DNA of 64,000 bases from Pseudaquabacterium pictum (lineage in GTDB: Bacteria > Pseudomonadota > Gammaproteobacteria > Burkholderiales > Burkholderiaceae_C), in NCBI RefSeq assembly GCF_005403045.1, contig NZ_BJCL01000002.1, positions 62,001-126,000 on the forward strand, written 5' to 3'. Positions 34,179 to 43,219 of the stretch are shown in pieces. Each line of letters starts with the position of its first letter. The stretch's first letter is position 1. The translations under genes and the position numbers were made by a program. Below the pieces are notes generated by a model that did not search any database, was not told where the DNA came from, and saw only the letters and a list, made by a program, of their open reading frames with translations.

Positions 34179-36998
34179 GTGCCCGTCCAGCCCGCCACCT
34201 TCCCCGCCGACGACCACAGCCTGCAGGAGGCCGCCGATGTCGCCCGCCGGCAGGGCTGTGACACCAGCCAGGGCCTGGGCACCACCGAGGCGGCCCGCCG
34301 CTTGGCTGCCGACGGCCCCAACCAGCTCCACCGGGCGGCGCCGCCCGCACCCTGGCGCAGGCTGCTGGCGCCGCTGGCGGAGCCGCTGTCGCTGCTGCTG
34401 GCCGGTGCGGCGGCGCTGTCGCTGGGCGTGTGGTGGCTGCAAGGCGCGGCGGGGGCGCCGATCGACAGCGTGGTGATCACTGCCGTGCTGCTGCTGAACA
34501 CCGGCATCGGGGCCTGGCAGCAGGCGCGCGCCGACCAGGCGGTGACTGCCCTGGCCCGGCTGAGTGCGGCCCAGGCGAGCGTGCGCCGCGGTGGCCAGCT
34601 GCTGCGGGTGCCGGCGGCCAGCCTGGTGCGCGGCGACCTGCTGGTGCTGGCCGAAGGCGATGCCGTGGCCGCCGATGCCCGCCTGCTGCGCGCCAGCAGC
34701 CTGGGCCTGCTGGAGGCTGCGCTCACCGGCGAGAGCACGGTGGTGGCCAAGCGCAGCGCCACGCTGCCCGCCGCCCAGGCCCTGGCCGACCGCAGCAACA
34801 TGGTGTGGCAGGGCACGGCGGTGGTCCAGGGCCATGGCCTGGCGGTGGTCACCGCCACCGGCATGGGCACCGCGATGGGCGCCATCGCCCGGCTGCTGGC
34901 CGAGACCACGCCGCCGCCCACACCGCTGCAGGTGGAAGTGGCGCGGCTGGGCCGCTGGCTGGGCTGGGCGGCCTTGGCGGTGGCCGCGGTGGTGGTGGCC
35001 GCCGTGGCGGCGGTGGCGCCACCGGCCGGTCTGGCCGACGCGCTGCCGCTGCTGCTGCTGGGCGTGTCGCTGGCGGTGGCGGCGGTGCCCGAGGGGCTGG
35101 CCGCCATCGTCACCGTGCTGCTGGCGCTGGGCGTGCAGCGCATGGCCGGCCACCGGGCGGTGGTCAGGCAGCTGGCGGCGGTGGAGACGCTGGGCTGCGC
35201 CTCGGTCATCGCCACCGACAAGACCGGCACCCTGACCCGCGGCGAGATGACCCTGCTGCGCCTGGCCACCGCCAGCGGCGCGGCCCGCTGCAGCGGCACC
35301 GGCTATGGCCCCGGCGGCCAGGTGCTGCTGCCCGACGCGCACGACCAGCCGCTGCCCACCGGCGTGCTGACCGACGAGGTGACGGCCCTGCTGGGCTGCG
35401 CGGTGCTGGCCTGCAATGCCAGCGTGCACCGCAGCGCCGCCGGCACCTGGCTGGCCCAGGGCGACCCCACCGAGGCCGCCCTGGTGGTGGCCGATGCCAA
35501 GCTGGGCGCGCGCCGCTGGCCGGCGCAGCGCCACAGCCGCTTCGGCGAGCTGGCCTTCAGCGCCGAGCGCCAGCGCATGGCCACCCTGGTGCACGACCAC
35601 CAGCGCGCCGATGCCGCCATGCTGGTGTGCAAGGGTGCGCCGGCGGTGGTGCTGGCGCGCTGCAGCCACCGCTGGGTGGGCGCCGCGCTGCAGCCGCTGG
35701 ACGACGCCATCCGCGACCAGCTGCTGGCCGAGGCGGCCACGCTGTCGGGCCAGGCCCTGCGCACCCTGGCGGTGGCCACGCGCGACCTGACGGCCGCCGA
35801 AGCCGCCGCCCCGCCCACCGACGCGCTGGAGCAGGGCCTGGCCTGGCGCGGCCTGCTGGGCCTGATGGACCCGCCGCGGCCCGAGGCCGCCGCCGCCATC
35901 GCCCAGGCGCAGCAGGCCGGCATCCGGGTGGTGATGATCACCGGCGACCACCCGGCCACGGCGCTGCGCATCGCCACCGACCTGGGCCTGGTGCCGCCGG
36001 GCGCGGCCGCCCTCACCGGCCCGCAGATCGGCGCGATGGACGATGCCGCGCTGGCCGCCGCCAGCGCCGGCACCGGCGTCTATGCCCGCGTGGCGCCGGC
36101 GCAGAAGCTGCGCCTGGTGCAGGCCCTGCAGGCCGGCGGCGCGGTGGTGGCGATGACCGGCGATGGCGTCAACGACGCGCCGGCCCTGCGCGCGGCCGAC
36201 ATCGGCGTGGCCATGGGCCTGGCCGGCACCGAAGTCAGCCGCCAGGCGGCGCGCATGGTGCTGGCCGACGACAACCTGGCCACCCTGGTGCACGCGGTGC
36301 GCGAGGGCCGCGGCGTGTTCGACAACCTGCGCAAGACGCTGCACTACCTGCTGTCGTCGAACCTGGGCGAGGTGCTGGTGGTGCTGGGCGGCGTGCTGGG
36401 GGCCGGCCTGCTGGGCCTGGGCGCACCCGGTGGCGCCCTGGTGCTGCCGCTGCTGGCCACGCAGGTGCTGTGGATCAACCTGATCACCGACAGCGGCCCG
36501 GCCCTGGCCCTGGGCGTGGAGCCGGTGGACCCGGCCGTGATGCAGCGCCCGCCGCGCCCGCGCCAGGCCCGGTTGCTGGATGCGCCGCTGGCCTGGGCGG
36601 TGCTGCGCGGTGGCGGGCTGATGGCCGCACTGACCCTGCTGGCGCTGGACGCCTGCCTGCCCGGCGGGCTGATCGCCGGCAGCGGCAGCATCGACCTGGC
36701 CCGCACCGCCGCCTTCACCACCCTGGTGCTGAGCCAGCTGTTCAACGCCCTGGCCTGCCGCAGCGCCACGGCCAGCGCGCTGCAGGCCGGCTTCAGCCAC
36801 AACCGCTGGCTGTGGGCGTCACTGGCGCTGGGGGTGCTGCTGCAGGTGGCGGTGGTGCACCTGCCCTGGCTGAACCAGGCCTTCGGCACGGTGCCGATGG
36901 CGCCGGCGCAGTGGGCGCTGTGCGGGGCCTTGGCCAGCGGCACGCTGTGGGGGAGCGAGCTGCGGAAGTGGTGGGGCCGGCGCCGACCCCAGGGCTAG
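34179..36998 (+). CDS. Cation-transporting P-type ATPase (P2, Ca2+/Mn2+-type)
   Basis: The 939-residue enzyme couples ATP hydrolysis to cation export. Its cation ATPase N-terminal segment is TSQGLGTTEAARRLAADGPNQL. The A-domain motif LTGES is near residue 183. Membrane helix 4 carries AVPEGLAAIV near 303, the P2-type ion site. The phosphorylated Asp is residue 347 in ATDKTGTLT. MITGDHP is near 588 and TGDGVNDAPAL near 661, and the C-terminal cation ATPase helices follow. It is closest to the PMR1/SERCA-like bacterial Ca2+ pumps. The start is a GTG at 34179. Its stop shares the palindrome CTAG with the stop of the convergent hydrolase gene. Confidence 0.9.
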   Translation: MPVQPATFPADDHSLQEAADVARRQGCDTSQGLGTTEAARRLAADGPNQLHRAAPPAPWRRLLAPLAEPLSLLLAGAAALSLGVWWLQGAAGAPIDSVVITAVLLLNTGIGAWQQARADQAVTALARLSAAQASVRRGGQLLRVPAASLVRGDLLVLAEGDAVAADARLLRASSLGLLEAALTGESTVVAKRSATLPAAQALADRSNMVWQGTAVVQGHGLAVVTATGMGTAMGAIARLLAETTPPPTPLQVEVARLGRWLGWAALAVAAVVVAAVAAVAPPAGLADALPLLLLGVSLAVAAVPEGLAAIVTVLLALGVQRMAGHRAVVRQLAAVETLGCASVIATDKTGTLTRGEMTLLRLATASGAARCSGTGYGPGGQVLLPDAHDQPLPTGVLTDEVTALLGCAVLACNASVHRSAAGTWLAQGDPTEAALVVADAKLGARRWPAQRHSRFGELAFSAERQRMATLVHDHQRADAAMLVCKGAPAVVLARCSHRWVGAALQPLDDAIRDQLLAEAATLSGQALRTLAVATRDLTAAEAAAPPTDALEQGLAWRGLLGLMDPPRPEAAAAIAQAQQAGIRVVMITGDHPATALRIATDLGLVPPGAAALTGPQIGAMDDAALAAASAGTGVYARVAPAQKLRLVQALQAGGAVVAMTGDGVNDAPALRAADIGVAMGLAGTEVSRQAARMVLADDNLATLVHAVREGRGVFDNLRKTLHYLLSSNLGEVLVVLGGVLGAGLLGLGAPGGALVLPLLATQVLWINLITDSGPALALGVEPVDPAVMQRPPRPRQARLLDAPLAWAVLRGGGLMAALTLLALDACLPGGLIAGSGSIDLARTAAFTTLVLSQLFNALACRSATASALQAGFSHNRWLWASLALGVLLQVAVVHLPWLNQAFGTVPMAPAQWALCGALASGTLWGSELRKWWGRRRPQG

Positions 36999-37876
36999 GC
37001 GCGCCCGGCGGCGGTGGCAATGCCGTCGGCGATGCGCGGCAGCAGCGGCAGCGGCAGGTCGTGGCCCATGCCGGGCACCAGGTCCAGCGTGGCGCCGGGG
37101 ATCAGGCTGGCCAGGTGCTGGCCGGCGGCCGGTGGCACCAGCGGGTCGTCGGCGCCATGGATCACCCGGGTCGGGTGGCGGATCTGCCGCAGCAGCGGCG
37201 TGCGGTCGCCATCGGCCACGATGGCCAGCAGCTGGCGCGCCGTGCCGGCAGGCCGGTAGGCGCGGCGCACAGAGGCTTCCAGCCGCTCGCGCAGGCGGGC
37301 CGGCTCGGGCCGGTAGCCGGGGCTGCCGATGGTGTGCACCAGGCCTTCCATGTGGGCCACCACATCGGCCACCGCGGTGCTGCGCGGCCGGGCCAGCAGC
37401 GCCTGGCGCACCCGCAGGCTGGGCTGGGGCAGATGGCGGGCGCCGCTGGTGGTCATGATCAGCGTCAGGCTCTTCACCTGCTGCGGGTGGCGCAGGGCCA
37501 TCTGCTGGGCGATCATGCCGCCCATCGACGCGCCGCAGACATGCGCGGCGGGGATGCCCAGCGCGGTCAGCACGCCGGCGGCATCGTCGGCCATGTCGCG
37601 CAGGGTGTAGGGCGAGGGCACCGGCAGGCGCAGGGTGTAGCGCAGCATCGCGCCCACCATGCGCGGCATGCCCAGGTGGTCGTGCCCCTGGCTGAGGCCG
37701 ATGTCGCGGTTGTCGAAGCGGATGACGCGGAAGCCGCGCGCCACCAGCTCGGCCACCAGTTCTTCCGGCCAGGCCACCAGCTGCATGCCCAGGCCCATGA
37801 TCAGCAGCACCGGCTCGCCGCCGGCGGGGCCCTGCACATCCACCTCGATCTGCAGGCCGTTCGCTTGGAGTTTCAT
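36995..37876 (-). CDS. Alpha/beta hydrolase coupled to wax ester synthase gene
   Basis: The 293-residue protein is an alpha/beta hydrolase. The oxyanion region is LLIMGLGMQLVAWP, then IRFDNRDIGLSQ. The nucleophile elbow is CGASMGGMIAQQM (the Ser near residue 117), with the acid in IHGADDPLVP and the catalytic His in GMGHDLPL. These are features of esterases and lipases acting on hydrophobic esters. Its ATG overlaps the stop of the wax ester synthase/DGAT gene (ATGA), implying translational coupling. A role in hydrolysing stored wax esters or triacylglycerol would balance the synthase, but that is inference. Confidence 0.85.
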   Translation of the reverse strand: MKLQANGLQIEVDVQGPAGGEPVLLIMGLGMQLVAWPEELVAELVARGFRVIRFDNRDIGLSQGHDHLGMPRMVGAMLRYTLRLPVPSPYTLRDMADDAAGVLTALGIPAAHVCGASMGGMIAQQMALRHPQQVKSLTLIMTTSGARHLPQPSLRVRQALLARPRSTAVADVVAHMEGLVHTIGSPGYRPEPARLRERLEASVRRAYRPAGTARQLLAIVADGDRTPLLRQIRHPTRVIHGADDPLVPPAAGQHLASLIPGATLDLVPGMGHDLPLPLLPRIADGIATAAGRA

Positions 37877-39576
37877 GCCTTGATGGTACGGGGGCGCTTT
37901 CCTGCGGCCTTGGCCAGGGCCTTGCGGGCAGCCGGCGCGGGCTTGGCAGCCGGCTTCACCGCGCCACTGACGGCGCCCTGCACCGCCCGCTTGACCACGC
38001 TGCCCACCATCCCACCGACCAGGCTGCCCACCTTGCCGCCCATGCTGCTGAGGCCGCCCTGCACCCGCTTGCCGGCCTGGGCCGCCACCGCCAGGCCGGT
38101 GTCGGCCAGCGTGGGCGGGGCGTTCAGCTCGTCATCGAGCAGGCACAGGTCGTCGAAGGCCACGCGCAGCGCATCGGCCAGGGTGCGCACATCGGGCATG
38201 GCGGCGGCGTCGGCCATCAGGCCGAAATCCATCTGCTGGTCGTAGCTCTGCACCGTGATGTTCAGGGCCATGCCGTGCACCACGATGCTGGTGGGGAAGT
38301 TGGCCGTCATCCGCGCGCCCGCCATGAACAGCGGCACCGGTGGCCCGGGCACGTTGCTGATCACCAGGTTGGCCACCTGGGGGATGCGGTCGGCCACCTT
38401 CGCCTTGCCGTACAGCGCGGTCAGCGCCTCCATCAGCCAGGGCACGCCGATCGACGGGAAGTCGGTCGGCAGCACGCTCTTCAGGCCGCCCACCGTGGCC
38501 TTCATCGCGCTGGTGGCCTGCTTGATGTGGGCCAGGCGCTTGCGCAGGTCGGCCACCTGGGTGCCCAGGCTGACCAGGCTCATCGAGGCCTGGTTGTCCG
38601 AGCTGGTGTCGCCCTTGGCGCGCAGCGAGATCGGCACCGCCGCCACCAGGCTCTTGCGCGGCACGCCGCCGTGCTGACCCAGCCAGCGCCGCAGTGCGGT
38701 GCTGCACAGCAGCAGCACGATGTCGTTGAGCGTGGCCTCGTGGGTGCGGGCGCTGGCCTTCAGCCGGTCCAGCGGCAGGCTGATGGCGGCGAAGGCGCGG
38801 CCCGGGCCGACGCTCTGGTTCAGCACGGTGCGCGGCGCCAGCGTCAGGTTCGACGGCGTGGCCTGGTCACCGGCCAGCAGCTGGGTGCGCTGCAGCGCCG
38901 CGCCGGCCGCCCCGGCCAGCGCCTTGGCGGTACCGGGCAGCTGCTTGACGATCTGCGCCACCTGGCTCGCCTCGTTGGCAATCGCGCCGCGCAGCATTTC
39001 CTGCCAGCCGAGCTGGAACACCTTGCTGCGGCTGCTCGGCCGGATCGCGAGATCCCGCCCGGCGGCCTGCAGATCGAGGATGACCTGGGCCAGCGCCACC
39101 GCCGCCTGGCCATCCACCGCCGCATGGTGGAACTGGGTGTACAGGCCGACGCGGCGGCTGCCGTCAGGCGCATTGGCCAGGCCTTCGAGCACATGCATCT
39201 TCCACAGCGGCCGTTTGCGGTCGAGCAGCACCGGATGCAGCTGCGAGACGGCCTCTTCCAGCGCCGCCTGACCGTCGCCCAGCTTCGCCGACGGCGGCAG
39301 CTTGATCTCGACGATGTGCTGCTTCAGGTCGGGCTCGGCATCCACCCAGGCCGGGTTGGCCAGGTTCAGCGGCATCCACCACAGCCGGCGGCGCAGCACC
39401 GGCGCGGCCGGCAGCCGGCTGGCGATGTGGGCACGCAGCCGGGTGACGAACTTGCCGGTCTGGCCGGGCGGGATCTCGAAGACATGCAGGGCGCCGACAT
39501 GCATCGGCATCTCGGGCGTCTCGAGGTGGAGGAAGGTGGCGTCCAGGCCGGAGAGCTGCTTCATGGTGCGGGCCAT
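37873..39576 (-). CDS. Wax ester synthase/diacylglycerol acyltransferase (WS/DGAT) with basic C-terminal tail
   Basis: The 567-residue enzyme would esterify fatty alcohols or diacylglycerol with acyl-CoA for neutral-lipid storage. The catalytic HHxxxDG motif is HHAAVDG at residues 150-156. Other family segments are LSGLDATFLHLETPEMPMHVGAL at the start, LNDIVLLLCSTALRRWL, and ISNVPGPPVPLFMAGARM. The last 80 residues or so are unusual: Ala/Gly/Lys-rich with GGKVGSLVGGMVGSVVKRAV and a PAAKPAPAARKALAKAAGKR tail. It is coupled to the downstream hydrolase by an ATGA overlap. An in-frame ATG at 39564 is an alternative start. Confidence 0.9.
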   Translation of the reverse strand: MARTMKQLSGLDATFLHLETPEMPMHVGALHVFEIPPGQTGKFVTRLRAHIASRLPAAPVLRRRLWWMPLNLANPAWVDAEPDLKQHIVEIKLPPSAKLGDGQAALEEAVSQLHPVLLDRKRPLWKMHVLEGLANAPDGSRRVGLYTQFHHAAVDGQAAVALAQVILDLQAAGRDLAIRPSSRSKVFQLGWQEMLRGAIANEASQVAQIVKQLPGTAKALAGAAGAALQRTQLLAGDQATPSNLTLAPRTVLNQSVGPGRAFAAISLPLDRLKASARTHEATLNDIVLLLCSTALRRWLGQHGGVPRKSLVAAVPISLRAKGDTSSDNQASMSLVSLGTQVADLRKRLAHIKQATSAMKATVGGLKSVLPTDFPSIGVPWLMEALTALYGKAKVADRIPQVANLVISNVPGPPVPLFMAGARMTANFPTSIVVHGMALNITVQSYDQQMDFGLMADAAAMPDVRTLADALRVAFDDLCLLDDELNAPPTLADTGLAVAAQAGKRVQGGLSSMGGKVGSLVGGMVGSVVKRAVQGAVSGAVKPAAKPAPAARKALAKAAGKRPRTIKA

Positions 39577-39634
39577 GCTAGCCCTGCGGCCGGGCGGCCG
39601 CGCCCCGGGGTTTCACCCGGCGGCGGGCGCTGGC

Positions 39635-39955
39635 TCAGCCGGTCAGCCGCACCAGCGTGCGCTGCCACAGCGGCATGCTGTGCCAGACCGCGAGCGCCTG
39701 GCGGGCGAACCAGCGGCCGCTGTCGGTGATGCGGTAATAGTCGACGCCCTGGAAGCCCGACGGGTTGTCGTAGCGGGCGATCAAACCGAAATGCAGCAGC
39801 GTGTGGAACGACCAGCGCAGCGGCGCGCCGTTGAGCTGGCAACCCCAGGAGGCATCGCTCACCCGCACCAGCACATGGCCGCGCAGCAGCTGGCCCAGGG
39901 CATCGACGAATTCGGCACGGTCGGCGATCAGCGGGCTGGTGTCGGGTCGGCGCAT
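39635..39955 (-). CDS. Small hypothetical protein
   Basis: The 106-residue protein has no signal peptide or membrane helix. It starts MRRPDTSPLIADRAEFVDALGQLLRG and contains RWSFHTLLHFGLIARYDN and YYRITDSGRWFARQAL, which reads like a winged-helix fold, where a wing strand (YYRITDSGR) follows a recognition helix. I do not recognise the family. The gene is 59 bases upstream of the WS/DGAT and overlaps the end of the VOC gene by 28 bases. Confidence 0.6.
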   Translation of the reverse strand: MRRPDTSPLIADRAEFVDALGQLLRGHVLVRVSDASWGCQLNGAPLRWSFHTLLHFGLIARYDNPSGFQGVDYYRITDSGRWFARQALAVWHSMPLWQRTLVRLTG

Positions 39956-40461
39956 GGCGGGCGGCTCGGCGGGCTGGGATGGCCCCAGTATCCCGAGCGC
40001 GCCGGGCGCCAAACCCCGCAGGAGTGCCGGCAACGGGCGGCAATTCCGCCCGCGTGGCGTAAACCCGCCAGCCGGCGCTGGATCAGGTCCCAGCGGTTGC
40101 CGCAGAGGTCTTCGAACACCGCCACCGTGCCGTAGGCCTCGTGGCGTGGTGCCTCGGCAAAGCGCACGCCGTGGGCCAGCATGTGGGCATGCTGGGCGGC
40201 GAAGTCGTCGGTCTCGAGAAACAGCCCGACGCGGCCGCCGAACTGCTCACCCACCTGGGCGCGCTGGCGTTCAGTGACTGCCCGTGCCAGCAGCAGCGCG
40301 CCGCCCTGCCCGCCCGGCGGCGCCACCACCACCCAGCGCTTGCCGCCACCCTGGTCGGTGTCCTCCACCAGCCGGAAGCGCAGCGCGCGGGTGAAGAAAT
40401 CGATGGCGTCGTCGTGGTCGGCCACCAGCAGCGCGAACAGCGCGAGGCGGCTGCTGGTCAC
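39928..40461 (-). CDS. VOC-fold protein with unusual C-terminal tail
   Basis: The first 125 residues form a compact vicinal-oxygen-chelate domain: LALFALLVADHDDAIDFFTRAL at the start, then a GGKRWVVVAPPGG strand and AVFEDLCGNRWDLIQ at its end, as in glyoxalase-like and bleomycin-resistance families. The next 45 residues are Arg/Pro/Cys-rich, unlike any domain, and overlap the following gene. The stop codon may have been lost or the reading frame shifted near 40060. The start is a GTG at 40461 overlapping the stop of the EamA transporter (GTGA). The substrate is unknown. Confidence 0.75.
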   Translation of the reverse strand: MTSSRLALFALLVADHDDAIDFFTRALRFRLVEDTDQGGGKRWVVVAPPGGQGGALLLARAVTERQRAQVGEQFGGRVGLFLETDDFAAQHAHMLAHGVRFAEAPRHEAYGTVAVFEDLCGNRWDLIQRRLAGLRHAGGIAARCRHSCGVWRPARSGYWGHPSPPSRPPCADPTPAR

Positions 40462-41375
40462 GCCGGTTGCCCCAGCGCGGTGCTGCCGCGCCGTTCGCGC
40501 AGCGCCAGCCACTCGTTGAAGAGCAGCGCCCCCACCACCAGCGCGCCGCCGGCCAGCGCATTGGCGCCTGGCGCCTCGCCCGCGCCCACCCAGGCCAGCA
40601 GCACGCCGAACACCACCTCCAGCAGGGCCAGCAGCGAGATCTCGGGCGCCGGCAGCACGCGGGTGAGCGCCACCGCCAGCAGGCACGGGATGGCCAGCTG
40701 GAACACGCCCAGGCCGGCCAGCAGCGCCAGGTCATGCCCGGTGGCGGCGAACGGCAGCGCCATCGGCAGCGTGACCGCCGCCGACAGCGTGGCGCCGATC
40801 AGCACCGCGGGCAGCATGTCGGGCGCTTTCACCGACGGGTCGGCGGCATGCCGCTGGTGAAGATGCTGCAGCAGCACCCAGTTGGTGGCACCGGCGATCG
40901 GCACGCCCAGCGCCACCAGGGCGCCTGTCATCGACGCGCCCGGCGCCAGGGCCTGCTGGCCGAACATCCAGGCGATGCCCGCACCGGCCACGCCGATGGC
41001 CGCCCAGGTGCGCACCGGCAGCGCATGGCGCAGGAAGACGCGGGCGAACAGCGCGGTCAGCAGCGGCGCGATCGACATCGTGATCAGCACCGTGGCCACG
41101 GTGGTCAGGGTGATGGCCAGCATGAAGTTGGTGTACATCACCATCCAGCACAGGCCCGACACCCACAGCGCCGCACCGCCGTGGCGGATGTCGGCCCACA
41201 GCCGCGGCCCGCGCAGCCACAGCAGCGCCACCACCAGCGCCAGGGCGTTGAAGCCGCTGCGCCAGAAGGTCACCTCCCAGCTCTGCGCACTTTCCAGGTG
41301 CCGCGTGACCACCCCCGCCGTGCTCCACATCAGGGTGACGAGGAGCATCAGCGACACGGCCCTGCCGTGGGTCAT
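40458..41375 (-). CDS. EamA/DMT-family transporter
   Basis: The 305-residue inner-membrane protein has about ten hydrophobic helices in two EamA repeats, starting SLMLLVTLMWSTAGVVTRHL and, in the second half, GATLSAAVTLPMALPFAA. The signature arrangement WMFGQQALAPGASMTGALVALGVPIAGATNW is typical of drug/metabolite exporters. Substrate unknown. Its ATG overlaps the stop of typA (ATGA), which is odd company for an exporter but is likely just cotranscription. Confidence 0.88.
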   Translation of the reverse strand: MTHGRAVSLMLLVTLMWSTAGVVTRHLESAQSWEVTFWRSGFNALALVVALLWLRGPRLWADIRHGGAALWVSGLCWMVMYTNFMLAITLTTVATVLITMSIAPLLTALFARVFLRHALPVRTWAAIGVAGAGIAWMFGQQALAPGASMTGALVALGVPIAGATNWVLLQHLHQRHAADPSVKAPDMLPAVLIGATLSAAVTLPMALPFAATGHDLALLAGLGVFQLAIPCLLAVALTRVLPAPEISLLALLEVVFGVLLAWVGAGEAPGANALAGGALVVGALLFNEWLALRERRGSTALGQPA

Positions 41376-43201
41376 GCTGCTTCGCGCGAGGCCCGCTTGC
41401 GCTCGTGCTCGGACAGGTGGCGCTTGCGCACCCGCACCGACTTGGGCGTGATCTCGACCAGCTCGTCGTCCTCGATGAACTCGACGCCGTACTCCAGCGT
41501 CAGCTCGATCGGCGGCGTGATCTTGATCGCGTCTTCCTTGCCGCTGACGCGGAAGTTGGTCAGCTGCTTCGTGCGGGTGGCGTTGACCACCAGGTCGTTC
41601 TCGCGGTTGTGGATGCCGACGATCATGCCCTCGTAGACCGGATCATTGGCCTTGACGAACATGCGGCCGCGGTCATCCAGCTTGCCCAGCGCATAGGTGA
41701 AGATCTCGCCGGCGTCCATGCTGATCAGCACGCCGTTCTTGCGGCCGGCGATCTCGCCCTTGTGCGGCTCGTAGCCGTCGAAGATGTTGCTGATCAGGCC
41801 CGAGCCACGCGTGAGGTTCAGGAACTCGTTGGTGAAGCCGATCAGGCCCCGTGCCGGGATGCGGTACTCCAGGCGCACGCGGCCGCGGCCGTCCGGCTCC
41901 ATGTTCACCAGCTCGCCCTTGCGCTCGCCCAGGGCCTGCATCACGCCGCCCTGGTGGGTTTCCTCCACGTCGGCGGTCACCAGCTCGATGGGTTCATGCT
42001 TCTCGCCGTCGATGGTGCGGAACACCACGCGCGGCTTGCTCACCGCCAGCTCGTAGCCCTCGCGGCGCATGTTCTCCAGCAGGATGGTCAGGTGCAGTTC
42101 ACCGCGGCCCATCACCTCGAAGATACCGTCTTCATCGGTCTCCGACACCCGCAGCGCCACGTTGCTCTGCAGTTCCTTCTGCAGCCGGTCCCAGATCTGG
42201 CGGCTGGTGACGTACTTGCCTTCGCGGCCGGCCAGCGGGCTGGTGTTGACGCAGAAGTTCATCGTCAGCGTCGGCTCGTCGACCTTCAGCATCGGCAGCG
42301 GCGCCGGGTTGGCCGGGTCGGTCACCGTCACGCCGATGCCGATGTCCTCGATGCCGTTGATCAGCACGATCTCGCCGGGGCCGGCTTCGGTCACCTGCAC
42401 GCGGTCCAGGCCCTGGAAGGTCAGCACCTGGTTGATGCGCCCGCTGATGGTCTTGCCGTCCGGGCCTTCCATCACGGCCACGTTCATGCCGGGCTTGATG
42501 GTGCCGTTGCTGATGCGGCCCACGCCGATGCGGCCGACGAAGGTGGAGTAGTCCAGCGCCGAGATCTGCAGCTGCAGCGGCGCGGCCGGGTCGCCCTTCT
42601 GGGCCGGCACATGCTTGAGGATGGTGTTGAACAGGGCCGACATGTCGGGGCCCCACTGCTCACCGGGCGCACCCTCTTCCAGGCTGGACCAGCCGTTGAT
42701 GCCCGAGGCATAGACCACCGGGAAGTCCAGCTGCTCGTCGTTGGCGCCGAGCTTGTCGAACAGATCGAAGGCGGCGTTGATCACCGCATCGGGCTTGGCG
42801 CCGGGCTTGTCGACCTTGTTCACCACCACGATCGGCTTCAGGCCCAGGGCCAGCGCCTTCTTGGTGACGAAGCGGGTCTGCGGCATCGGGCCTTCCTGGG
42901 CGTCGATCAGCAGCAGCACGCCGTCGACCATCGACAGCGCCCGCTCCACCTCGCCACCGAAGTCGGCGTGGCCGGGGGTGTCGACGATGTTGATGTGGGT
43001 GCCTTCCCAGCTGACGGCGCAGTTCTTGGCCAGGATGGTGATGCCGCGCTCGCGCTCGATGGCATTGCTGTCCATCACGGTGTCGACCACCTTCTCGTGT
43101 TCGGCGAAGGTGCCGCTCTGGCGCAGCAGCTGGTCGACCATCGTGGTCTTGCCGTGGTCGACGTGCGCAATGATGGCGATGTTGCGGATTTGCAGGGTCA
43201 T
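41372..43201 (-). CDS. typA: Translational GTPase TypA/BipA
   Basis: The 609-residue GTPase acts on ribosomes, in stress adaptation and ribosome assembly. The G1 motif is [11 protein letters not shown]3 is [12 protein letters not shown], and G4 is [10 protein letters not shown]. The C-terminal half has the EF-G-like domain [20 protein letters not shown] and the TypA-specific end [21 protein letters not shown]. The length matches the family. It lies 18 bases downstream of truB at the end of the nusA-infB superoperon. Its stop overlaps the EamA gene start. Confidence 0.97.
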   Translation of the reverse strand: MTLQIRNIAIIAHVDHGKTTMVDQLLRQSGTFAEHEKVVDTVMDSNAIERERGITILAKNCAVSWEGTHINIVDTPGHADFGGEVERALSMVDGVLLLIDAQEGPMPQTRFVTKKALALGLKPIVVVNKVDKPGAKPDAVINAAFDLFDKLGANDEQLDFPVVYASGINGWSSLEEGAPGEQWGPDMSALFNTILKHVPAQKGDPAAPLQLQISALDYSTFVGRIGVGRISNGTIKPGMNVAVMEGPDGKTISGRINQVLTFQGLDRVQVTEAGPGEIVLINGIEDIGIGVTVTDPANPAPLPMLKVDEPTLTMNFCVNTSPLAGREGKYVTSRQIWDRLQKELQSNVALRVSETDEDGIFEVMGRGELHLTILLENMRREGYELAVSKPRVVFRTIDGEKHEPIELVTADVEETHQGGVMQALGERKGELVNMEPDGRGRVRLEYRIPARGLIGFTNEFLNLTRGSGLISNIFDGYEPHKGEIAGRKNGVLISMDAGEIFTYALGKLDDRGRMFVKANDPVYEGMIVGIHNRENDLVVNATRTKQLTNFRVSGKEDAIKITPPIELTLEYGVEFIEDDELVEITPKSVRVRKRHLSEHERKRASREAA

Positions 43202-43219
43202 GGTGGTTCTCTGGAAGAT

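Noticed and set aside
34430-38245. Plus-strand ORF of 1271 codons overlapping the P-type ATPase and following genes
   Set aside because: It is a frame-shifted reading of the ATPase gene continuing over two minus-strand genes. No recognisable domain is present.
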